Assembly: GCA_039935415.1 (NCBI GenBank)
Contig: JBDTKH010000019.1
Location: 1 to 20,532 of the forward strand
Reading direction: 5' to 3'
Origin: Palsa-870 sp039935415
GTDB lineage: Bacteria > Chloroflexota > Dormibacteria > Dormibacterales > Dormibacteraceae
DNA: 20,532 nt
This document shows positions 1 to 5,536 of this stretch, one piece after another (the first letter of the stretch is position 1; each line of letters starts with the position of its first letter). The translations under genes were made by a program, and so were the position numbers. Under the pieces are notes generated by a model. That model did no database searches, had not been told where the DNA came from, and worked only from the letters and a program-made list of their open reading frames with translations.

Positions 1-127
1 GCAGCGACTCCAGATGCCGGCCGACACAGAGCCGGTCGCTGACCGAGTTCTCCGACATGCCGCAACTCCGGCTGAGCCAACCGACCGCACTCGCCATGCC
101 AAAGGCCAGGTGGTCGCCGCTCTGCTG
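1..127 (-). pseudogene. DUF222/HNH (13E12-type) gene fragment, broken at 5' end
   Basis: Read on the minus strand this stretch encodes the same residues as codons 51 onward of the DUF222 gene at the right edge (start QQSGDHLAFGMASAV), with 100% DNA identity. In the same frame upstream there is an in-frame TGA at 166-164 and no ATG or GTG between that stop and the shared block, so this copy has no proper N-terminus. It reads off the window edge. DUF222 proteins are multicopy, often with a C-terminal HNH nuclease; that part is not in view. It could be a truncated pseudogene, or a true fragment joined by the assembler at a repeat. Confidence 0.65.
1..127. repeat. Inverted terminal 127-bp repeat, left copy
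   Basis: The first 127 bases are the exact reverse complement of the last 127; the next base differs (c here, g expected). The repeat lies inside DUF222 coding sequence. The length equals the largest k-mer setting of a common de Bruijn assembler, so a graph break in a multicopy gene is more likely than true terminal repeats. Confidence 0.97.
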
Positions 128-302
128 CTCCCTGTTCCCAGTCCCGTCCCCAACGCACCAATTTCACGGACGTCAGGCCGGGGGGAACGTCGGTGAGCAG
201 CGCAGGGCGGAGCTCGCGGGGCCCGAACGTGTCGCAGCCGGCCCCCTCCTCGTTGAAGATGCGCTTGAGCGCCAGCACGAAGCTCGCCTTGATCGAAGGC
301 AT
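3..302 (-). CDS. Unassigned short ORF, open at window edge
   Basis: This ATG-started frame begins 38 nt after the prsW-like stop codon and has no stop before the window edge. The first ~50 codons (MPSIKASFVLALKRIF, then NEEGAGCDTFGPREL) have a strong G/C third-position bias and a credible protein-like composition. I recognise no family. From the 127-bp repeat onward the frame reads DUF222 DNA out of register, giving a low-complexity tail, so the real gene was probably cut at about base 128. No clear ribosome binding site precedes the ATG. It may be the 5' part of a gene disrupted by the DUF222 segment, or a chance ORF. Confidence 0.35.
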   Translation of the reverse strand, partial: MPSIKASFVLALKRIFNEEGAGCDTFGPRELRPALLTDVPPGLTSVKLVRWGRDWEQGAAERRPPGLWHGECGRLAQPELRHVGELGQRPALCRPASGVA

Positions 303-339
303 GACCGCGACCGTTCCGTCGGGCCAGCCACGTCCACGC

Positions 340-1725
340 TCAAGCGGGGACCCAGTGTCGCAGCTGGATCACCCGCTGCCGGAGCGTGCTCTCCGCCTCG
401 AGCGGCGTATCGATCTCCTGGCGTTCGCGGTGCCAGCGCTCCATGGCGAGCGCCAGCTGGGCCGACTGCAGCCGAGCCACCTCAAAGTACGCCTTCAGGC
501 CGCCGCGGCTCAAGGCGCGCAAGCGCTGCTTCAACCTCGCCCACGGACTGGCGAGGATCGGCACTTCCTCGGGCAGGATCGCGCCCGACCCGGTCGCCGC
601 CTCCTTCCGCATCTGGTCGCGGAGCGCCATGCCCTCGTACCGGATCCCAAAGATCAGCAGCGCGATCAGGGCGGCGGTGAACGGCCCGTTCATGATCAGC
701 GTGCGCATGTGGATCTCGACCAGGCCGAACAGCGAGTTGTCGATGGGGAAGAACGTCAGCCACGCATCCCACGAGAAATGGGCAGCGATCGCGATCAAGA
801 ACCCGCTGGCGATGGCAAAGGCCTTCTGCCGTCTGTGAGGCAGCTGGCGGGCCACGCCCAGGCCCGCGCCGATGAACCCCGTGTACGTCGCGTGACCGAA
901 GAACAGCCCCAGGCCCTGCCTCGCGTACCACTGGAAGCCCGCCGCGTACCAGCCGAACCCCTCCGAGCTGAAGATCGCGTAGACGTTCGTCATGTACGTG
1001 AGCGACTCCATGAAGTTGAAGCCCAGCCCCACCGCCGCCCCGTAGACGATCCCGTCGACGACGTCATCGAAGTCGTTGCGCATGACCAGGAACAGCAGCA
1101 CCACCGCCGTTCCCTTGGCCAGCTCTTCGAGCACGCCCGCCGAGAACGCCGTCGAGGCGTCGAGCCCTGGCCCTGGGACGAGCGTGCGCTGCGCGGTCGC
1201 CTCCCACAGGCTCTCACCCCAGATCACGAGGCTCGTGGCGACGATCGCGCCCCATGCCGCCGCGACGAGGACCAGGCGCCACGGCTCCTTCTCGTTGCGG
1301 TCCATCCGCCGGACCACGAATAGCCCGAACGCGGTTGTCGGCAGGCAGGCCAGCGCACAGATGGCCGCGACCCCAGGCCCCGCAGCTTGCGTAAAGACGA
1401 AAAGGTCGATCACGAGCAGCCAGAGCAACACGCCCAGCCCGAGCAGGACGCCCGCCCTGATCAGGTGTTTGCGCCGGCTCGCGCGGTCCCGCGTGTAGGC
1501 GCGGACGCCGATGTATGTCCCGAGCGCGATCAGCGCCACAGCAAGCAACCCGTAAAGGGAGGTGCGGCCCGGGATCGTGTCCAGGTAGACGTAGTTGAGC
1601 AGCGAGCTCGCGACCAGCGCGATGACCACGACGGCGGTCACGGCGATCGCTATCCCGTAACGACCCGGGCGTAGCCCGGAATGCGGGTTGGCGGCGGGCG
1701 GCGTGGTGAGCAAGTTGGTGCTCAC
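340..1725 (-). CDS. PrsW-family intramembrane metalloprotease-like protein
   Basis: The 461-residue product is a multi-pass membrane protein of the PrsW family, whose founding member in Bacillus cleaves the anti-sigma factor RsiW; the family is related to CAAX proteases. Hydrophobic segments start near residues 24, 56 and 90 and continue to about 355. The signature is visible: EELAKG with E200, E201 and K204, then FDDVVDGIVYGAAVGLGFN with a following ME, HATYTGFIGAGLG, and AHFSWD. The ~95-residue cytosolic-looking tail, rich in Arg, Gln and Glu, is longer than in minimal members. Its GTG start overlaps the TGA of the upstream gene (GTGA), so the two are translationally coupled and probably act together. 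The substrate is unknown; the ECF sigma factor in this window is far away and no link is shown. Confidence 0.88.
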   Translation of the reverse strand: MSTNLLTTPPAANPHSGLRPGRYGIAIAVTAVVVIALVASSLLNYVYLDTIPGRTSLYGLLAVALIALGTYIGVRAYTRDRASRRKHLIRAGVLLGLGVLLWLLVIDLFVFTQAAGPGVAAICALACLPTTAFGLFVVRRMDRNEKEPWRLVLVAAAWGAIVATSLVIWGESLWEATAQRTLVPGPGLDASTAFSAGVLEELAKGTAVVLLFLVMRNDFDDVVDGIVYGAAVGLGFNFMESLTYMTNVYAIFSSEGFGWYAAGFQWYARQGLGLFFGHATYTGFIGAGLGVARQLPHRRQKAFAIASGFLIAIAAHFSWDAWLTFFPIDNSLFGLVEIHMRTLIMNGPFTAALIALLIFGIRYEGMALRDQMRKEAATGSGAILPEEVPILASPWARLKQRLRALSRGGLKAYFEVARLQSAQLALAMERWHRERQEIDTPLEAESTLRQRVIQLRHWVPA

Positions 1726-2213
1726 GACCGATCCACCAACACGATCCGGCGCCCCAGAACCTCGACCGGAATCCCATCCTTCAGGCGTTCGACGACGAAC
1801 GTGTAATGGCCGGGCAGATTGTGATGAAGGCTGGGCGGGACGATTACCGGTACGACGCTCTTCGGGCCCAGCTTGGCCGGCGTGCTGGGCCCGACGCGTC
1901 CAACGAGGGTGCCAAAAGTGTCGTACCAGCGCGCGTCCACGTTGAGGTCTGGCGGGAGACCAGACCAGTCGACGACCGCGGCGAACTCGTCGGTGCGGGC
2001 GAACGAAGACCTGTCCGGTCCGCTCACATTGGCGCTGGCCGGCTCGTAGAGGAACACGCCTTCGATGTGCGCCTTCTGCCGGGTGGATTGCCCGGGTGGC
2101 TCGAAGTACACGAACTCGACCAGGCCGACAGCGAGGATGAGCACCGCCACCGTGGCGAAAAGCAGGAGCGTGCGGTAGAGCGTCCGGACCTGGTCATAAG
2201 GTGCGATTGCCAC
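1722..2213 (-). CDS. Small single-pass membrane protein of unknown function
   Basis: The 163-residue product has a short N-terminus (VAIAPYDQVRTLYRT), one transmembrane helix at about residues 15-40 (LLLFATVAVLILAVGLVEFV), then a ~120-residue outside domain likely to be beta-rich (VVDWSGLPPDLNVDARWYD, later GHYTFVVERLKDGIPVEV). I do not recognise the family. The GTG at 2213 is chosen because it lies 9 nt after the -10 of the repeated promoter, and because an upstream extension to 2339 would run through that promoter and overlap the neighbouring gene. Its stop overlaps the start of the PrsW-like gene. The outside domain may be a partner or sensor for that protease; this is inference from coupling only. 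Confidence 0.72.
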   Translation of the reverse strand: MAIAPYDQVRTLYRTLLLFATVAVLILAVGLVEFVYFEPPGQSTRQKAHIEGVFLYEPASANVSGPDRSSFARTDEFAAVVDWSGLPPDLNVDARWYDTFGTLVGRVGPSTPAKLGPKSVVPVIVPPSLHHNLPGHYTFVVERLKDGIPVEVLGRRIVLVDRS

Positions 2214-2254
2214 GGAGAGCTCAGTCGAATCGATTGCGCGCGCGTTGTCAAGAA
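2207..2254 (-). promoter_or_regulatory. Promoter cassette, copy 1 (leaderless candidate)
   Basis: On the minus strand a perfect -35 TTGACA (2251-2246) is followed after 17 nt by TCGACT (2228-2223), a weak -10. The start codon GTG (2213) lies 9 nt further on, leaving almost no leader. The 48-bp block matches the copy at 3969-4016 at 45 of 48 positions, and both include the GTGGCAA at their downstream end. The central AATCGATT is a palindrome and a possible operator. Confidence 0.6.
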
Positions 2255-2307
2255 ATGGACGACGGATCAATTGCCGGAGCCCGAAGACCGAACGGCATCC
2301 CGAGCGG

Positions 2308-3946
2308 CTAGGGCACCGCGCAAACCGAAGCCCCGACACCCGGGGGAACCATCAAACGCACCCGCCACATGATCGGCTTGCCTGTTTCGGGGACGTGCAC
2401 CTGCAACCAACCCACGCCGGCCTGGATACTCCTTGCCGCCTGGTTGGGCGGCGGACCGCGGAACCAGAGCAAAACCGCGACGGTCCCGCCGGCCGGGAGG
2501 TTGACCCAAACCGAACCTCCTGAAGCCACCTCGATGTCGATGAACGTTGCAGTTACGGTTCGGCAGCCTGCATCACCAGGCGGTGACCCTGCCGATTCGA
2601 CCACAACCGTTGTGAAGATGGCGCGCATCGCCTGGTCCACAGCAGCCGCGGGGAGTTGGTCCAATCCGACCAGATCCAGCGCGGGGACTGGCGACCCATA
2701 ACGATCCACGGCCTCGTAATACCGGCGTGGGGTGATGTACGGGCTGATCAGCGGATCCACCACTGCATCCGGATTCAAATCTGAAGCACCTCGAAAGAGC
2801 GTTACCGTCTGGAGTTCGGCGTCCTGGATGCGCTCGACTTTCTCCAGCCCGCGAGCAAAGGCAAGAAGATCGACGGAGCTGAGAGTCAACGCCGCCGCCA
2901 GACCCACCAGGAAGAAGGCACGCCACGGCGGCCGCCACGGCAGGTCGCTCAAGCAGTCCGCAAGCACGACCAGCGCGAGAACCGCGCCGCTTTCCAGATA
3001 TCGAGACGCCGGCGCGCCGATTGGCGTCCTTTCCAACCCGATCAGCAGGTACTGGACGGCCAGGGCGACGATCGACCCGAGCGCGAGTGGCTCAACGCTG
3101 CGCCGGCGCCACCAAACGAATGCTGCTGCCGCCGGCACCAAGAGCCCCAATGCGGCAGCTCGCGGATCAGCGCCCAGTGCCGCCGCAAACGTTGCGCCTA
3201 CGCTGTCCGCGGCAAACACCATGAGCGTCCAGGTTGTCGCGAGGTCGTGCGGCCAGCCCGAGTGATTCAGCCCAGCCGAGCCGAATGTGAAAAACCAGCC
3301 CGAATACGCCAGTACGGGAGGACCTAACACCTCGGGTCCGGCCCCCCAGCGACGCTCCAGGGCGAGGCGCAGCGCTACCGCCAGGGCGAAGAAGAGCCCG
3401 AAGCCGGAGCACATCAGGCCGGCGATCAATGCGCCGGCGGCCACCAGGCGGCACGAATGCGTGTCCTTCTCCAGGATCCACTGCGCCCCGAGCCCGAAGA
3501 GCCGAGCCGACAACGGTGATCTGGAAAGGTTCCAGGACGTTCTCGTAGCCCTGGCCCATGAACAGCAGGAGCGCCATCGCTGACAGGGCCAACAGGTCCC
3601 CGGATCGGCGTCTGACGAGCGCGAAGAGAAGCAGCGCAACGGCGGCATTCAACAGCGCCAGCAATGCGACGTAAGGGAGATGCGTGCGCATCCCGAACAC
3701 CGCGAGCTCGCCCCTGTAGGCGAGCGCGGAAAGTGTGATCCAGTGCTCCAGGTTGGGATGCAAGTACGAAGACCATGTCCAATCCAGACTGTTGAGCAGA
3801 AACGGGTACTCATCGAAGTAGAAGTTCAGGTTGCGAGCGAGAAGGAGCACGGCCAGCACAGCGGTGCCCGCGATCCCTACGGCGAACAAGCCGGCCCTCG
3901 GGAGCCTGACGTCCGCGATCGAGTGACCGCCGCGCACTCTTAGCAA
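2308..3946 (-). pseudogene. Large GT-C-like multi-pass membrane protein, one frameshift
   Basis: Two overlapping frames form one gene of ~545 residues if a single base is removed near 3497-3511. The N-terminal frame runs to LEPFQITVVGS and the other resumes at LFGLGAQWILEKD. The DNA there holds a tandem GGCTCGGCTC, a natural slippage site. The N-terminal part has a first helix followed by a loop with FYFDEY, the acidic first-loop motif of GT-C glycosyltransferases (polyprenyl-phosphate sugar donors, active site outside). About ten hydrophobic helices follow, then a C-terminal ~190-residue extracytoplasmic domain. Start is TTG 3946, or GTG 3937. Family assignment rests on topology and the acidic loop only. 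The shift may be a real inactivating mutation or an assembly error. Confidence 0.65.
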
Positions 3947-3975
3947 ACGATCACATCGAACGGCCGAGTTGCCAC
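3940..3975 (-). CDS. Possible 11-codon leader ORF before the GT-C-like gene
   Basis: At the position where promoter copy 1 starts its gene (GTGGCA), copy 2 starts a frame encoding VATRPFDVIVC and then TAA. The stop overlaps the TTG start region of the GT-C-like gene in another frame. If the promoter is leaderless, ribosomes would start here and re-initiate downstream. It may instead just be a relic of a duplicated start codon. Confidence 0.3.
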   Translation of the reverse strand: MATRPFDVIVC

Positions 3976-4016
3976 GGAGTGCTCAGTCGAATCGATTGCA
4001 CGCGCCTTGTCAAGAA
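3969..4016 (-). promoter_or_regulatory. Promoter cassette, copy 2
   Basis: Second copy of the 48-bp block, with three substitutions relative to copy 1. TTGACA lies at 4013-4008 and TCGACT at 3990-3985 with the same 17-nt spacing. It stands ~40 nt before the TTG start of the GT-C-like gene. Keeping both promoter hexamers and the spacer while the surrounding DNA differs suggests a functional, duplicated control element. Confidence 0.6.
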
Positions 4017-4086
4017 TCGGAGGTGAATCAAGTGTCAGAACGAGCCGGGAGCGCCGAGCGGAGCGGCCGCTCAAGGCGTCCGAGAA

Positions 4087-4222
4087 TTACGCCGCGATAG
4101 TCACCTGTAGGACTTGCAGATGCTCCTTCTCCTCCGAAATAGGTTCGCCGGAGGCCGTTAGATCCTCGAGATAAAGGGCGATGGCCTCGAGCATGGTCTG
4201 GCGCGAGTCTAGCGTTCGCAGT
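4087..4222 (-). pseudogene. HicB-family antitoxin, 3' remnant
   Basis: Directly downstream of tRNA-Leu, the minus strand encodes LDSRQTMLEAIALYLEDL followed by TASGEPISEEKEHLQVLQV and a TAA. This matches the C-terminal end of HicB-type antitoxins (typically ...EEAL..I.EAIELYLEDL..SGEPIPE). HicB is normally at least ~70 residues and has an N-terminal partly degraded RNase H-like domain. Here everything before about 46 codons is missing, because the frame runs straight into the tRNA gene. No hicA toxin is present. An internal ATG at 4194 could give a 35-residue peptide, but no ribosome binding site is evident. Confidence 0.7.
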
Positions 4223-4308
4223 TGGTGCGGCGGAGAGGAGTTGAACCTCCACGTCCTTGCGGACACTAGCTCCTGAAACTAGCGCGTCTGCCATTCCGCC
4301 ACCGCCGC
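4223..4308 (-). tRNA. tRNA-Leu (anticodon CAG)
   Basis: A class II tRNA of 86 nt folds cleanly: acceptor GCGGCGG pairs with CCGCCGC, discriminator A and encoded CCA. The anticodon stem CUAGU/GCUAG encloses loop TTCAGGA, giving anticodon CAG (Leu, CUG codons). The long variable arm (TGTCCGCAAGGACG) and T-loop TTCAACT fit tRNA-Leu. Its 3' end abuts a HicB remnant, as seen at integration sites. Confidence 0.95.
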
Positions 4309-4323
4309 TTTTGGGGCCCCGAA

Positions 4324-4329
4324 AGTATA
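4324..4329 (-). promoter_or_regulatory. -10 element of tRNA-Leu(CAG)
   Basis: TATACT on the minus strand lies 15 nt before the tRNA 5' end, the usual distance for a short 5' leader. No good TTGACA is seen at 16-18 nt upstream. Confidence 0.5.
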
Positions 4330-4356
4330 CCGAGGGCTCTGATCGTCCCTTCTAAC

Positions 4357-5475
4357 ATGGCCCTCATGGGCGCCAACATCCGGCTGGGACGCATCGCGGG
4401 CATCGAGGTGGGATTCCACTGGAGCCTCGCCATCGCCTTCGTCCTCATCGTCTGGACCCTCGCCACGCAGTTCCTTCCATCGTTCGTGACCGACGAGCCA
4501 CAGTCGGCCTACTGGCTCGTGTCCGTGCTCGCCGCCCTCCTCTTCTATGCGTCTCTGCTCAGCCACGAGATGGGCCACGCGCTCGTGGCGAGGCGCCTGG
4601 GCGTGAACGTCGACGGCATCACGCTGTGGGTCTTCGGAGGAGTCGCGCGACTCAGCGGAGACGTCTCAACGCCCGGCATGGAAGTCAAGATCGCGATCGC
4701 TGGACCCATCGTCAGCCTCGTGCTCGCGGTCGTGCTCGGTGCGGCGACCTTCCTCCTCGACTTCCTCGGCGGTCCACCGCTCATCGAGGGCGCCTGCTTC
4801 TGGCTCGCGTTTTCGAACGCAACCCTCCTGGTCTTCAACCTGGTCCCCGCCTTTCCGCTGGATGGCGGCCGGCTCTTGCGCGCGTGGCTGTGGCGGCGCA
4901 GCGGGAATCGCTACCGCGCCACGTCAACCGCCGCGTGGTTGGGGCGCGCCGCCGCGGCCCTGATGATCGGCGGCGGTCTCCTGCTCCTGTTGCTACAAGG
5001 GGCAATCAGTGGCGTCTGGCTGGTCTTCCTCGGCTTCTTTCTGATGTCCGCTGCTCGCAACGAGCAGTCGATTACGCTCATGCGCGGCGCGCTCGCCGGC
5101 GTCCGGGTCGGCGACGTGATGACCCGAGATCCGACCGTGGCGCCGGGTTGGATCACGGTCGAAGAGTTCATGTGCACCTACCTACCGGTGCAGCGAGCGA
5201 TCGCCTATCCGCTCAAGACCTTCGAAGGAGCGCTTGACGGCCTGGTCACGATGACGCGCCTGGCTCGCGTGCCGCAGGACGCGCGCAGGACGACGCGCGT
5301 CCGCGACGTCGGAACCGGGATGGACCGCGTGGCTAAGGCCGCGCCGGGCGAGCCCGTCACCGCCGTCCTCGACCGCTTCTCGCCGGCCGACGACGGTCAG
5401 ATGCTCGTGATCGACGGCGGCCAACTGGTCGGCATGCTCTCACCGGCAGATATAAACCAAGCGTTGCGGCGCTAG
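4357..5475 (+). CDS. Site-2 protease family zinc metalloprotease with CBS domains (M50B)
   Basis: The 372-residue integral membrane protease belongs to the S2P/Rip group that cuts membrane-embedded substrates such as anti-sigma factors. The zinc site HEMGH is at residues 70-74 in the second hydrophobic segment, and the third ligand is D169 in NLVPAFPLDGG (161-171). About six hydrophobic segments span residues 18-235. A cytosolic C-terminal tail (about 245-372; VGDVMTRDPTVA, then a second unit ending in LVGMLSPADINQAL) is a CBS pair, which often binds adenosyl nucleotides. There is a second possible start three codons in (ATG 4366); neither has a clear ribosome binding site. It stands alone between a divergent tRNA and a convergent kinase gene, so its substrate cannot be read from context. 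Confidence 0.93.
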   Translation: MALMGANIRLGRIAGIEVGFHWSLAIAFVLIVWTLATQFLPSFVTDEPQSAYWLVSVLAALLFYASLLSHEMGHALVARRLGVNVDGITLWVFGGVARLSGDVSTPGMEVKIAIAGPIVSLVLAVVLGAATFLLDFLGGPPLIEGACFWLAFSNATLLVFNLVPAFPLDGGRLLRAWLWRRSGNRYRATSTAAWLGRAAAALMIGGGLLLLLLQGAISGVWLVFLGFFLMSAARNEQSITLMRGALAGVRVGDVMTRDPTVAPGWITVEEFMCTYLPVQRAIAYPLKTFEGALDGLVTMTRLARVPQDARRTTRVRDVGTGMDRVAKAAPGEPVTAVLDRFSPADDGQMLVIDGGQLVGMLSPADINQALRR

Positions 5476-5479
5476 AAGA

Positions 5480-5531
5480 TACCTGCCCACCATGTGGGGA
5501 GGTCGCCCGCGTAAGCGGGCGGGTGGGGGTA
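5480..5531. repeat. Two-hairpin palindromic element, copy 1
   Basis: It starts 5 nt after the site-2 protease stop and lies between two convergent genes. It has CCCAC/GTGGG (first hairpin) and CGCCCGC-GTAA-GCGGGCG (second hairpin), and the first arm can instead pair with GGTGGG at the 3' end to close a three-way junction. It shares the layout CCCA..TGGGGA.GT-stem-GNTGGG with the copy at 11829. It may serve as a bidirectional terminator, although there is no U-tract. Confidence 0.65.
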
Positions 5532-5536
5532 GCGCC

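Noticed and set aside
193..1323. 376-codon plus-strand ORF opposite the PrsW-like gene
   Set aside because: Arg/Gln/His-rich shadow frame; the minus strand carries the conserved protease motifs.
2214..2339. Upstream extension of the small membrane-protein frame
   Set aside because: It would translate through the duplicated promoter and overlap the 3' end of the GT-C-like gene.
4061..4072. GAGCGGCCGCTC palindrome as a terminator
   Set aside because: Perfect 12-bp palindrome with no loop and no U-tract; too short to claim.
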